NCBI GenBank assembly: GCA_016285355.1
Contig: JAEEQP010000005.1
Span: forward strand, 52,932 to 116,931
DNA: 64,000 nucleotides
From: Bacteroidales bacterium
GTDB taxonomy: Bacteria > Bacteroidota > Bacteroidia > Bacteroidales > F082
Direction: 5' to 3'
Shown: in pieces, positions 8,048 through 16,931 of the stretch
Position numbering within the stretch: the first letter of the stretch is position 1
Layout: each line of letters starts with the position of its first letter
Translations under genes and position numbers: made by a program
Notes under the pieces: generated by a model
The model's database searches: none
What the model saw: only the letters and a program-made list of their open reading frames with translations
What the model was told of the DNA's origin: nothing

Positions 8048-9173
8048 GGAGGGTTTCGTCAAGGGTCTTTACGATAAAGTCAATCTGATCCATCGTCAAT
8101 GCCGCATACATCGGGAGTGTGATTTCATGGTCAGTCACATACTCCGTTTGAGGCAACACTGCGGGATAATCCTTATAGATAGAGAAACGATGTACAGCTG
8201 GATAATGCACACTGGTTTGAATGCCAGCCGCATGAATCTTGTCGCGGATAGCATCGCGATAAGCCGTATCGCCTTTAGTCAAAACGACGGGCATGATGTA
8301 ATTGCTCACAAACTCCTTATTGTCGGCAAACGGCACCACCACGTCCTTCACGTTGGCCAGCTGCTCCACATAACGCTGACGTACTTTGATACGGGTATCC
8401 AAGTCGGCAGGCAACTTCTTCAATTGCTCGATGGCAATGGCGGCACGGATGTCGTCCATGCGATAGTTATAACCTAATTCGAGGATGTCGTATGTGGTGG
8501 CATGGCCGCTGGCGCGTTGGTAACTCATGGTCGTCATGCCATGCGAACGCAGCAGACGGGCTTTCTTGGCCATCTCCTCGTTATTGGTGATAAACATGCC
8601 GCCTTCACCCGTTGAGATATTCTTGTTGGAGAAGAAGCTGAACGCCGCGCAATCGCCAATGGTTCCTAATTTCTTACCCTTATATTCAGACAACGGACCG
8701 TGACATGCGTCTTCAATCACCTTCAGGTTATGCTCGCGCGCAATAGCCATGATTTCGTCCATGTGAGCAGGGAAACCCGCCATGTGAACCACCACGATAG
8801 CCTTGGTCTTAGGTGTAATTTTTTTCTCTATCTCGTTAGGGTCAATGTTGACATGCTCTGGACCGATGATATCGCAAAACACAGGTGTTGCACCTGCATA
8901 ACAGATGCAATTCACCGAAGCTGCAAAAGTCAGCGAAGGCACCAGCACTTCATCGCCAGGACCGAGGCCGCACACCATGCAACACACATGCAAGGCAGCC
9001 GTGCAGTTAGTCATTCCGACTGCATAATCCACGTGCCACATATTGACGAACATCTGCTCTAATTGTTCGTTTTTGGGGCCAGTGGAAATCCAACCCGATT
9101 GTATGGTATCGAAAGCAGCACGAGCCTCGCGCTCGTCAAAGTTCAAATTAAACAGAGGTATTTTATAAGCCAT
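8040..9173 (-). CDS. DegT/DnrJ/EryC1 sugar aminotransferase
   Basis: A 377-residue PLP-dependent sugar aminotransferase. The opening PLFNLNFDEREARAA, the GWISTGP motif, the cofactor-binding segment VIEDACHG and the Schiff-base lysine in FFSNKNISTGEGG are all present and in family order. Members add an amino group to a keto position of a nucleotide sugar with glutamate as donor. The CapD-type dehydratase gene lies one gene upstream in the same transcript (separated only by an AT3 gene), which fits a UDP-4-keto-6-deoxy-HexNAc substrate and a 4-amino product for the PglD-like acyltransferase downstream. The gene starts where the AT3 gene ends. The exact sugar isomer is not decidable here. Confidence 0.9.
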   Translation of the reverse strand: MAYKIPLFNLNFDEREARAAFDTIQSGWISTGPKNEQLEQMFVNMWHVDYAVGMTNCTAALHVCCMVCGLGPGDEVLVPSLTFAASVNCICYAGATPVFCDIIGPEHVNIDPNEIEKKITPKTKAIVVVHMAGFPAHMDEIMAIAREHNLKVIEDACHGPLSEYKGKKLGTIGDCAAFSFFSNKNISTGEGGMFITNNEEMAKKARLLRSHGMTTMSYQRASGHATTYDILELGYNYRMDDIRAAIAIEQLKKLPADLDTRIKVRQRYVEQLANVKDVVVPFADNKEFVSNYIMPVVLTKGDTAYRDAIRDKIHAAGIQTSVHYPAVHRFSIYKDYPAVLPQTEYVTDHEITLPMYAALTMDQIDFIVKTLDETLHG

Positions 9174-10177
9174 TACCCAAATATTAAATCAGTTTTAATA
9201 TGATTCTTCAACCAGTTGTTCATCGGTCTCCATAAAAGCAGTCGCAATTGGTCAACAAGAACACTTGACACAAAAACAATCATTATTGCTAATGCCCAAT
9301 AGCCTACTATCAATAATCCATCAAAATGCTCGTAGAGAAATCTGAACTGTTTAGTATAAAGAAAGAATATTGCTGTATGTCCTAACAAGCAAGCCAATGT
9401 TGATTTAGCAATATGATTGATGAATTTAGATTGAACATGCAACTGCTCAAACATCATCAAGAATGCCACTGAGGAAAGGATTACCAATGGATTAGTATAG
9501 GCAAACCAAAAACTAAATCTAACAATCTCCAAATGTCCCGAACGTACAAAAGCATGAGCCACCATTGCTAGTATAAATGAACACATGATGTAAATGAGAG
9601 GACATGCTTTCTTAAACCAACGAGGCAAACCGTACAAACGAATGGCACGAGCCATAAGATAAAGAATCATAAAAGAAAAGACAGAATACCCATTTTGCGT
9701 TCCAAGCTTTACCGCAGGAAATGGAGGCAGCCAATCAAACCACAATTCAATTAAAAGCAAAGACGCCACCCCCACCCATAAAATCTTCTTTCTCACAAAA
9801 TTACAAAATGAATTAAGCATTGGGGCAACAAAAAGTAAAGCTATATATGATGGTATAAACCAGTTCGAAGAAGTAATAAAGAATGCATATTTATGGTTTA
9901 TTCCCTCGCCAAAATAATATCGGCAAACGACCTTAACCAACATCCAAAAAAAGCAGATAAAAGCAAGATTGATAAGGCTTGTTTTCTTGGGTGAAGCAGA
10001 AAAATAACCCGTTATCAATATGAAAACATTGACTCCAATGATAGAAAAACCTTCCAAAAGATGCACACCAAAAGAAACATTATGACCGAGTGATTGCCCC
10101 GTGGTATGGACAAGCATAACCAACAGAATGGAAGCCAACCTACATAACTCAATATTGGATTGCCTTTGAACTACCAT
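9173..10177 (-). CDS. membrane acyltransferase-3 family protein, copy 2
   Basis: A 334-residue polytopic membrane protein. The AT3 signature is visible in the first helix (ELCRLASILLVMLVHTTG, Arg then His) and in the second (GVNVFILITGYF). Around ten hydrophobic segments follow, with a basic cytoplasmic end. It is shorter than copy 1 (5715) and quite different in sequence, so the two probably have different acceptors or donors. It lies between the UDP-sugar dehydratase and its likely partner aminotransferase, in tight order. O-acetylation of the repeat unit is the commonest role of the family; other acyl groups are possible given the acyl-synthesis genes around it. Confidence 0.83.
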   Translation of the reverse strand: MVVQRQSNIELCRLASILLVMLVHTTGQSLGHNVSFGVHLLEGFSIIGVNVFILITGYFSASPKKTSLINLAFICFFWMLVKVVCRYYFGEGINHKYAFFITSSNWFIPSYIALLFVAPMLNSFCNFVRKKILWVGVASLLLIELWFDWLPPFPAVKLGTQNGYSVFSFMILYLMARAIRLYGLPRWFKKACPLIYIMCSFILAMVAHAFVRSGHLEIVRFSFWFAYTNPLVILSSVAFLMMFEQLHVQSKFINHIAKSTLACLLGHTAIFFLYTKQFRFLYEHFDGLLIVGYWALAIMIVFVSSVLVDQLRLLLWRPMNNWLKNHIKTDLIFG

Positions 10178-10194
10178 TTTAAACCATTTTGACT

Positions 10195-11400
10195 TTACAT
10201 TTTCTCATCCAAATTCTTTCCCTTCTCTTCATGCTCAAAATTCGGAATGAACTCTTTTATTGCTTTCACCACATCTTCCTTGGTAAAGTCACCAACGAAA
10301 AGGCTTTCCAGTTTTTCAAAGAAAGCATTCACCTCATTCATTGGACGACGGATAGTTTCCTCCACGACACCCAAAGCTTTGAAGCGTTCCATGTTTATGC
10401 ATTCGCCTGGGATATAGAACTCTTCGTACGCTTTCTCTCCTGTCGTATCACTCTTGAAATAGACGACAGGATACGTGTTACTATCGTATGACATCTGGCT
10501 TGCATATCGTTTGGCATCCTCATCATTGGCACATTCCTTTTTGGTGAATCCTTCTGATTTCACAAAATCATCGCAGATAGCACTGAAAGTTAGCATCTGA
10601 TCTTCACCCAACTTTGGGAAAAACACTTCACCACCATTGCCAAGGATACAGGCCAACATGCAAATCTGCCCGCTTTCTTCGGGGGAGACGAAGTAACGTT
10701 TCACATCGTTGGGTGCCGCCAAAGGCTGTTTCTTCTGCAAGCGGTGCAGCCAGCCATCAGGCAAAGAGCCGTTGCTGAAAGCCACATTGGCAAAACGCGC
10801 AGTCGTGACCTTGAACTTATCATTATAGGACATCACCAAGTCCTCCATGATGCGTTTGCTGGCGCCCATGATATTCACTGGATTAGCTGCCTTATCGGTG
10901 CTCACACAGAAGAAATGCTTGGGCGGATATTCGCAAAGCAAATCCATCAGCTTCTTTGCCTTGATGTCGTTGTTTTCAATGAGTGCCTGCACCGAATATT
11001 TGTCTTTCTCGCTGCGCACATGCTTGTGGGCAGAAAAATTGGCCACGATGTCGAAACCTTTCTCCTCACGAAAGATACGAGCGAAAATCGGATCTGCAAA
11101 ATTGAGCGTATAAGTGCGATAATCCTTTGGCACGAACAATCCAAATGTAGAACGAATGTCTCGTGTCAGCTCGACCAAACTATTTTCGTTCAAGTCAATC
11201 ACCACAAGCTTTCCTGGACGAAAGCGAAGCACAGCCTTAATAAAAGAAGAGCCGATACTTCCCGCCCCGCCAATGACACAAACAGACTTGCCTTCAATCT
11301 CTTGTATTAATTGAGTGGCATTAGCGTGAATGTCACCCTCAAACATACTTGAAGGACGATATATGACACTTTCGGCAATGAATTTATCCAGATCGAACAT
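10195..11400 (-). CDS. CapD-type UDP-N-acetylhexosamine dehydratase/epimerase
   Basis: A 401-residue soluble nucleotide-sugar enzyme of the extended SDR, polysaccharide-biosynthesis CapD type. The NAD loop GGAGSIGSS lies near residue 45, and the active-site segment STDKAANPVNIMGASKR has the Met/Lys pattern of UDP-GlcNAc 4,6-dehydratases (FlaA1/PseB/PglF C-terminal domain) in place of the usual YxxxK. It has no membrane domain, unlike PglF or WbpM. The expected product is a UDP-4-keto-6-deoxy sugar, the usual substrate of a DegT aminotransferase such as the one at 8040. I start at the ATG at 11400; a TTG at 11409 is in frame. The KAS III gene ends 12 bp upstream. Confidence 0.88.
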   Translation of the reverse strand: MFDLDKFIAESVIYRPSSMFEGDIHANATQLIQEIEGKSVCVIGGAGSIGSSFIKAVLRFRPGKLVVIDLNENSLVELTRDIRSTFGLFVPKDYRTYTLNFADPIFARIFREEKGFDIVANFSAHKHVRSEKDKYSVQALIENNDIKAKKLMDLLCEYPPKHFFCVSTDKAANPVNIMGASKRIMEDLVMSYNDKFKVTTARFANVAFSNGSLPDGWLHRLQKKQPLAAPNDVKRYFVSPEESGQICMLACILGNGGEVFFPKLGEDQMLTFSAICDDFVKSEGFTKKECANDEDAKRYASQMSYDSNTYPVVYFKSDTTGEKAYEEFYIPGECINMERFKALGVVEETIRRPMNEVNAFFEKLESLFVGDFTKEDVVKAIKEFIPNFEHEEKGKNLDEKM

Positions 11401-11412
11401 TTTACCCAAAAA

Positions 11413-12480
11413 CTATACAACAAGATAATTAAGCGGTGCCACATGCAGCCCCTTTGTTTTTAAAGCCATCGTCCCCCACGTCAAGCCTAGTCCAAACGAA
11501 GAGCACACCAAAGTCAGCGGTCTTGATTGCAATTCATCTGCTATCTCTGACACCATCAGCATCAAGATAGAGGCACCGCCCAAGTTACCAAACTTTTGAA
11601 GGTTATATGGCACTTTCTCTAAAGGGAATTTCAATTTCTTAACAATGCGATCCACGATCAGTTTGTTCGCCTGATGAATCAAGAAGAAATTCACATCTTT
11701 GTCTTTGTCAAGTCCCAAGTCATCAATCATTTTCTTCAGACTGATGGCAGGCTTGGTAATCGCAAAAGAGAACACATCCATGCCATTGATTAAGGCATCT
11801 TTGGGTGTCCGAACAATGCCATTGCCGAAATCCTCATACTCAAACGATTCCTCCTTAGTTACAGGATGCCTGTAACCGCCATGAGGGGTCATCAATGCCT
11901 TATAGCCCGAGCCCATCGTATTGAAATCCATAATAATGTCAGCTGCTTCTGGATCGTACTCCAAAGCCAAAGCAGTCCCGCTATCTCCAAACAACGGCAT
12001 ACGACTCTTATCTTTGGGAGAACCCATGCGCATAGCGGTATCACCAACGAGCAACAAAGCCCTTTTTGCAGAACCTGCTGAAAGAAGATTACCCGCCACA
12101 TTGATGCCATACATACATCCACAACAACCCATAGGAACATCCAGCACGAATGTACTGGCAGGCAATCCCAACCGATCTTGAAGAATGGCAGAAGTGGGAG
12201 GTGTCTTATAATCTCCTGTCACGGAGGCAAAAAGCAGTATATCTATCGACTCCTTATCCCAGCCCAATCCAGCAATCAATCGTTCCGCGGCGTCAAAGCA
12301 CAAATCAGAAGCGCAAATATTATCTGGAGCGATGTATCTGTTCTTTATGCCAATCGTAGCATCAAACAAATCTGCCTCTTCCTTTGTGAAAATAGGCAAC
12401 TCTGCCGTTTTCACAGGGTTGTTGGGCACTGTGCCTGTGACACCTCTGAGTGCCACGTTTTTTATCTGCCAAAAAGCCAT
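11413..12480 (-). CDS. KAS III-like 3-oxoacyl-ACP synthase (copy 2)
   Basis: A 355-residue FabH-family protein with a full catalytic triad: Cys119 in MGCCG, His269 in IHQAN, Asn299 in GNLGG. The usual Ser after the nucleophile is Cys120, so there are two adjacent cysteines at the active site, which is unusual. It shares the opening MAFxxxKxV with copy 3 (15600) and so probably arose by duplication within the locus. Its start codon overlaps the stop of the carrier protein gene at 12480, and the AMP-ligase comes just before that: ligase, carrier and condensing enzyme form one compact module. Chain extension of a ligase-loaded acyl-ACP with malonyl-ACP is the plainest reading; acyl transfer is the alternative. 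Confidence 0.9.
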   Translation of the reverse strand: MAFWQIKNVALRGVTGTVPNNPVKTAELPIFTKEEADLFDATIGIKNRYIAPDNICASDLCFDAAERLIAGLGWDKESIDILLFASVTGDYKTPPTSAILQDRLGLPASTFVLDVPMGCCGCMYGINVAGNLLSAGSAKRALLLVGDTAMRMGSPKDKSRMPLFGDSGTALALEYDPEAADIIMDFNTMGSGYKALMTPHGGYRHPVTKEESFEYEDFGNGIVRTPKDALINGMDVFSFAITKPAISLKKMIDDLGLDKDKDVNFFLIHQANKLIVDRIVKKLKFPLEKVPYNLQKFGNLGGASILMLMVSEIADELQSRPLTLVCSSFGLGLTWGTMALKTKGLHVAPLNYLVV

Positions 12481-12719
12481 TAGAGTTCTATTTCATATTT
12501 GGCCAATACCTTTTTAACATTGTCGTATGAGGTGAACTCAAGGATGTCCTCAGCATCAAGCATAATGTCAAATTCATCCTCGACCGCTGTTGACAAGCTC
12601 AGTTGCCTGACCGAATCCCACCCTTCAACATTACACTTGTCGAACTCGCTATTCAGAGCCGATTCTTCAACGCTGAACACCTCGCAAAAAATCCGAGTAA
12701 GCTTCTCTAAATTATTCAT
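12480..12719 (-). CDS. acyl carrier protein (copy 2)
   Basis: A 79-residue acyl carrier protein with the phosphopantetheine attachment Ser36 in GWDSVRQL, followed by the acidic recognition helix (VEDEFDI). The motif WDSV is common in carrier proteins of specialised acyl pathways. It is placed 7 bp after an AMP-ligase and overlaps the KAS III gene by one base, so it is very likely the carrier loaded by that ligase and used by that condensing enzyme. It is different in sequence from the carriers at 1374 and 16679, so the three are probably not interchangeable. Confidence 0.9.
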   Translation of the reverse strand: MNNLEKLTRIFCEVFSVEESALNSEFDKCNVEGWDSVRQLSLSTAVEDEFDIMLDAEDILEFTSYDNVKKVLAKYEIEL

Positions 12720-12726
12720 ATTGTTT

Positions 12727-14106
12727 TTATTGATCTATCACTTTTCCAGTTTCATTTCTCAAAATTTCTTTCACCACTTGCACTTCAACTTTTTGATGGA
12801 ACAAATGGGTCTTTTCTTCAATGAATGAAGGCAACAATTCTTTGAGTTGAGAGTTGGTCACCAACACCACCAGCTTTTCATCATCACCCTTGCAGTAACA
12901 ATCAGTATTAAATTCGGCTTTGACCATTTGTTCTACTTCATCCAAACCGATGCGCAAGCCGTATATTTTCAAGAATCGCTTCAAACGACCGATGATATAA
13001 TAGCATCCATCGACATCGCGATATGCCATGTCGCCCGTGTGCATTACACCATGGTTTTCGTCAGCTTTCAATAGGTCTTCCCTACAAGTGGCATAGCCTA
13101 AAGTAACATTTTCACCCCGATACACCATCTCACCTTCCGCTTCTCCTTCAAAGGTTTCAACGCCATCCTTATCAATGATGGAAAGTTTCCCACCCGGTTC
13201 AGCAAAACCGATGCTACAAGTTTTCGTTGTTGCCCATTCGGCCGGCAAATAGGCCATACGTGCCGTACATTCCGTCTGTCCGTATGTAGCAATGAATTTC
13301 TTTCCATTGTCATGGGCATATTGTGCCAACATTTTGAACATTTCCTCCGACAACTTGCCGCCGCCTTGCGTTATCACCTTTAAGTTTGGCAAATCCATAC
13401 GAGTGAAACGCATTTTGGTCAATATTTCATAACTGTAAGGTACTCCTGCGAAACAGGTTGCCTCCTTCAGCATGGACCAGAAGCCTTTGTCCAACAACGA
13501 CCTGCCCGAAAGCAACAATGTGGAACCTGCGAGCAGATGAGAAGTAATCACCGAAAGTCCCATAGTGTAGTGCATGGGCAGAATCGCCATGGCCTTTTCA
13601 CTGCCATCCAATTCAAACAAACACCTCACATTGTCGGCATTAGCCTCAATGTTGCGGTAGCTATGCCGCACCAATTTAGGGCTACCCGTAGAGCCTGAAG
13701 TAGGTAACAAGAGCGACAAGTCGTCAAACAAAGGAACTTTTGGACAACCTGTCTTCACCAAAGAATAGTCCCAAGCAGTAAATACGGATTCAAATCCCTT
13801 TCTCTCCGCAATATCATTCGGCATCCATAAGTATTCGGGCTTGTAAACCTCAAGCAGGTTTTTATACAATCCCTCTTCCGTTGCCGAACTGAGAATCAAA
13901 GGGACAATCCTATTGGACAGCGAAGCCGTATAACCCAACAAAGATCCTATCTTGTTTTCAGAAAGGATAAAAATCAGCGTACGGGATGACAGATGTCGGG
14001 CAAACTCAACAGCAAAATCACAAATTTCGCCGTAGGTCAAGCTGTAACCACTGTCGTCAACGACAGCTACCTTGCTTCGATCTTTCTTGTCTAAATCAAG
14101 GAACAT
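12727..14106 (-). CDS. AMP-dependent acyl-ACP/CoA ligase (ANL superfamily)
   Basis: A 459-residue ANL enzyme, somewhat short for the family. It has the P-loop LLPTSGSTGSPK (about 133-144), the YGQTE motif near residue 274, the HTGDMAYRD hinge region and the C-terminal catalytic Lys455 (ETGK). It lacks the Asp-containing FDxSV motif of amino-acid-activating domains, having PMHYTMGLS there, so a simple carboxylic acid rather than an amino acid is the expected substrate. The following carrier protein is the likely acceptor. Together with the next KAS III and the two SDRs before it, the set could make a 3-oxo- or 3-hydroxyacyl chain. The acid activated is unknown. Confidence 0.88.
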   Translation of the reverse strand: MFLDLDKKDRSKVAVVDDSGYSLTYGEICDFAVEFARHLSSRTLIFILSENKIGSLLGYTASLSNRIVPLILSSATEEGLYKNLLEVYKPEYLWMPNDIAERKGFESVFTAWDYSLVKTGCPKVPLFDDLSLLLPTSGSTGSPKLVRHSYRNIEANADNVRCLFELDGSEKAMAILPMHYTMGLSVITSHLLAGSTLLLSGRSLLDKGFWSMLKEATCFAGVPYSYEILTKMRFTRMDLPNLKVITQGGGKLSEEMFKMLAQYAHDNGKKFIATYGQTECTARMAYLPAEWATTKTCSIGFAEPGGKLSIIDKDGVETFEGEAEGEMVYRGENVTLGYATCREDLLKADENHGVMHTGDMAYRDVDGCYYIIGRLKRFLKIYGLRIGLDEVEQMVKAEFNTDCYCKGDDEKLVVLVTNSQLKELLPSFIEEKTHLFHQKVEVQVVKEILRNETGKVIDQ

Positions 14107-14113
14107 CGTCCTT

Positions 14114-14848
14114 TTAAATTATCGCGCCACCATCAATTCCAATAATCTGTCCAGTCAAATAAGAAGACTGATCAGAGGCAAGGAACAGACATAGATTGGC
14201 CACTTCTTCTGGTTCGGCCAAACGGCCAAACGGGATATCGTTAATCTTTTGCGCAAATTTCTCTTCAAGAACCGCTTTGAATCGTTCCGAGCCAACCATG
14301 CCTGGAGCAATGGCGTTGACACGGATATGTTGCTCGGCAAGTTCTTTGGCTGCTGATTTGGTGGCAGCAATCACAGCTCCTTTAGTTGCCGCGTATGACA
14401 ATTGACCTTTTGAACCCTTCTCCCCTACCATACTTGCCATATTGATTATGGAACCACTTTGCTGTCGGGTCATAATTCTCGACACCAACGACATCAGATG
14501 CACCAAAGCAACCACATTGACATCAAGCATCTTTCGAAACTTCTCATAATCAATCATCGGCATCAATTCGTATGAGATGAGTCCTGCTATATTGGCAAGC
14601 ACATCAATGCGACCATGCTCTTTCTTGACAGCCATAACTGTGGCTTTCACCGCAGAGAAATTGCAAATATCCAATTGGACCGATACAATCTTTCCATTCT
14701 CTTCACTAAATGTATCCACCCATTCCATACCCTTTATGTCGACAGCGTAAACCACTGCTCCCTCTTTCGCAAAAAGTTTTGCAGTAGCTTGTCCTATTCC
14801 AGCGCCTGCGCCAGTGATAATGGCAACTTTATTATTTAATAATCCCAT
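14114..14848 (-). CDS. SDR oxidoreductase, FabG-like
   Basis: A 244-residue classical SDR with every hallmark: TGAGAGIG cofactor loop, NIAG motif, Ser in INMASMVG, and the YAATK catalytic motif, plus the C-terminal YLTGQIIGIDGG segment shared with 3-oxoacyl-ACP reductases. An active NAD(P)-dependent 3-oxoacyl-carrier reductase is the likely job, working after a KAS III condensation; sugar oxidoreductases of the same family are possible. Start taken at the ATG at 14848 (a GTG one codon earlier is in frame). It lies 8 bp from the second SDR upstream and 7 bp from the AMP-ligase downstream. Confidence 0.88.
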   Translation of the reverse strand: MGLLNNKVAIITGAGAGIGQATAKLFAKEGAVVYAVDIKGMEWVDTFSEENGKIVSVQLDICNFSAVKATVMAVKKEHGRIDVLANIAGLISYELMPMIDYEKFRKMLDVNVVALVHLMSLVSRIMTRQQSGSIINMASMVGEKGSKGQLSYAATKGAVIAATKSAAKELAEQHIRVNAIAPGMVGSERFKAVLEEKFAQKINDIPFGRLAEPEEVANLCLFLASDQSSYLTGQIIGIDGGAII

Positions 14849-14856
14849 CACTTTTT

Positions 14857-15609
14857 TTATATAGTTACACCTCCATCAATCACCAACGAGTGACCAGTCA
14901 CCCAAGAGGATGCATCTGACAGAAGATAGATAATACCATAAGCAATATCCTCAGGTTCACCATAGCGTTTCAGAGGATACTTCTCCATGTCCAGTTTATG
15001 CTGTTCTTCTGAAATCGCTCCACCTTGAATAAGCTTAGTATTAACCATGCCTGGGTTTACTGTATTCACTCTGATTTTCTTAGCAGCCAATTCTCTAGCA
15101 CAAAATTTCATCGTGGAATTGATTGCTGCTTTGGAAGCGCCATATACACCATTGCCAAGAGAATACGATCCATTTCCACCAATTGAAGACACAAACACTA
15201 CAGAAGAGTCTTTTTCAAGTTTCTTTTTCTTTACCAATAATCTTAACAACTCCACTGGAGCAAAGAAATTGACATTGAAAATCTCATCATACTTGTCTCT
15301 TGTTGAGAACGGAAAAGGGGAAGTCATTCCTTTTCCTGCACAAAGCACAACACCGTTGAGCGTATCAATTGTACTAACAAGATTTTCAAGTTCCTCTTGT
15401 CGAGTCAGTTCGGCAATAACCATACTATGGCCTTCGCCGTCCATTTGAGACAGTGTTTCTTTCAATCGTTCCTCATTACGGGCAGTAATGATCACTTTCG
15501 CGCCCAATTTGGAACACTGAATGGCTGTTTCTTGACCAATACCTGACGAGGATCCTGTGACTAAAACAGTCTTGCCATCTAAAGAAAAAGGATTATACCT
15601 CATACCCAT
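14857..15609 (-). CDS. SDR oxidoreductase
   Basis: A 250-residue SDR with the cofactor loop TGSSSGIG (about residues 18-25), Ser in VFVSSIGG and the catalytic YGASK motif; the NNAG motif is LCAG. It ends SWVTGHSLVIDGG, as reductases of the FabG type do. The sequence is clearly different from the SDR at 14114, so the pair is unlikely to be redundant: one may reduce a 3-oxoacyl thioester and the other a sugar or a different acyl group. Two ATG codons compete as start, 15609 and 15603; the second forms an ATGA overlap with the KAS III stop and may be the true one. Confidence 0.87.
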   Translation of the reverse strand: MGMRYNPFSLDGKTVLVTGSSSGIGQETAIQCSKLGAKVIITARNEERLKETLSQMDGEGHSMVIAELTRQEELENLVSTIDTLNGVVLCAGKGMTSPFPFSTRDKYDEIFNVNFFAPVELLRLLVKKKKLEKDSSVVFVSSIGGNGSYSLGNGVYGASKAAINSTMKFCARELAAKKIRVNTVNPGMVNTKLIQGGAISEEQHKLDMEKYPLKRYGEPEDIAYGIIYLLSDASSWVTGHSLVIDGGVTI

Positions 15610-16679
15610 TGTGATTCTTCTTTCAATTCTTCAACTTCAACCAAATCAGAAACAACCATATAGTCCGAATCAAATGCCACAGTACCCCAAGAAAGACCAA
15701 CACCAAAGCCACAACACAAGAATCTTGTAGTTTTTTTCTCAAACTTCCCTTTGAGTTGAGAAACAATAGTCATTGGGATAGATGCCGACGAAGTGTTACC
15801 GAAATTGTACATACATGATGGAACTTTCTCTGGGTCAATCTTCAGTTTCTTCACTATTTGGTTGTTCATCTTCATGTTGGCCTGGTGAAAGATGTAGTAG
15901 TCGTAATCAAGATAATCAAACCCAAAGTGTTCTGCCAGTTTTTTAATTGATTTCGGAGCGGTAGTAATACCAAATGAGAACACATCCATACCTTTCATTC
16001 TGGTCTGGAGACGGTTCATCATTTTGCCTTCAATCTCTTCGGTATCGAAAGATGTAAGTTTGACCTGATTCCTGGAACCACCATCGGGTATAATGATAGC
16101 ATCATAACCACTACCGTCTGTGCCAAAGTGGAACTGGAAACCTTTTGCTCCCTTTACGTACTCAATAGCGGTAGCTGTACCCGCATGACCAAAAAGCGGA
16201 TCGTGCGTTGCTTCTATCCTTTTCTTTGCATCTCCAACAAGTAGTAAGGCTTTTTTGACAGAGCCAGTAGCAACCATTGATGCCACGTTACTTAATCCAT
16301 AAACCCAACCAGAACAGCCCAATGCAACATCTTCAGCATAGCATTCTCTATCCAGCCCTAACCGATCCTGTAGAATACATGCTGTTGCTGGCAAAAAATA
16401 ATCCGCTGTTTGTGAAACAAAGACAAGCGCTTCAATTTCACATTTATCCCATCCCAAATCAGTGATCAACTTTTCAGCTGCTTCACAACACAAATCTGAA
16501 GTGCATAAGGTATCGGATACACGACGCTCTTTCACGCCTGTTGTTTCCACAAAAGCCTCTGGAGAATATTCTGAAGAAATACAATCCGTTTCATGAGGAG
16601 TCAAGTTACTGAAAACCTGTTTAGGAACACCAGCACTGATACCGGCAATCCTGACATCCTTGAATTCCAAAAAAGCCAT
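15600..16679 (-). CDS. KAS III-like 3-oxoacyl-ACP synthase (copy 3)
   Basis: A 359-residue FabH-family protein with the triad Cys122 (LGCSG), His265 (FHQAN) and Asn295 (GNTSS). It ends in an acidic tail rich in Val, Glu and Asp beyond the conserved fold, as copy 1 does. The start codon overlaps the stop of a carrier protein gene at 16679, the same arrangement as copy 2 with the carrier at 12480. In this cassette no ligase is next to it; the carrier could be loaded from fatty-acid synthesis or by the ligase at 12727. A GNAT (16932) precedes the carrier and may be the release step. Substrates are unknown. Confidence 0.9.
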   Translation of the reverse strand: MAFLEFKDVRIAGISAGVPKQVFSNLTPHETDCISSEYSPEAFVETTGVKERRVSDTLCTSDLCCEAAEKLITDLGWDKCEIEALVFVSQTADYFLPATACILQDRLGLDRECYAEDVALGCSGWVYGLSNVASMVATGSVKKALLLVGDAKKRIEATHDPLFGHAGTATAIEYVKGAKGFQFHFGTDGSGYDAIIIPDGGSRNQVKLTSFDTEEIEGKMMNRLQTRMKGMDVFSFGITTAPKSIKKLAEHFGFDYLDYDYYIFHQANMKMNNQIVKKLKIDPEKVPSCMYNFGNTSSASIPMTIVSQLKGKFEKKTTRFLCCGFGVGLSWGTVAFDSDYMVVSDLVEVEELKEESQWV

Positions 16680-16912
16680 TAGAGTTTTTCAATTACTTTG
16701 TTGTACAAGTCTTCAACCGTAACAGAATTCTTCACATCGTCTCCTTTCAGGGCAACATCAAATTCCTCGTCTACCATGGCGATTAAAGAAAGGCCAATTA
16801 AAGAGGAGTACTCATCAAGGTCACGAAATGCTGTTGTTGCTGTGATTTCACTCGGATCTGTGTCATCAAATTGCTCTGCAAAAAGAGCCACAAATTCTTC
16901 TAACGATTTCAT
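16679..16912 (-). CDS. acyl carrier protein (copy 3)
   Basis: A 77-residue acidic carrier protein. The attachment site reads EYSSLIGL: Ser37 fits the phosphopantetheine Ser, but the Asp that normally precedes it (DSL) is Ser36. Helix 2 that follows (LIAMVDEEFDV) is well conserved. The odd site could tune recognition by the transferase or by its partners. The gene overlaps the KAS III gene by one base and lies 19 bp after the GNAT at 16932, so carrier, condensing enzyme and acyltransferase form a third small module in the locus. Confidence 0.86.
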   Translation of the reverse strand: MKSLEEFVALFAEQFDDTDPSEITATTAFRDLDEYSSLIGLSLIAMVDEEFDVALKGDDVKNSVTVEDLYNKVIEKL

Positions 16913-16931
16913 AATTAATATTCTTTTTAAT

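Noticed and set aside
3935..16679. One of the KAS III genes being the housekeeping fabH
   Set aside because: All three are longer than usual FabH, lie among glycan genes and lack plsX, fabD or fabG partners typical of the fatty-acid cluster.
1..16912. Reading the KAS/ACP/SDR block as an aryl polyene or flexirubin pigment cluster
   Set aside because: There is no FabF-type ketosynthase pair, dehydratase, ammonia lyase or tyrosine-type starter gene, and sugar genes are woven through the block.
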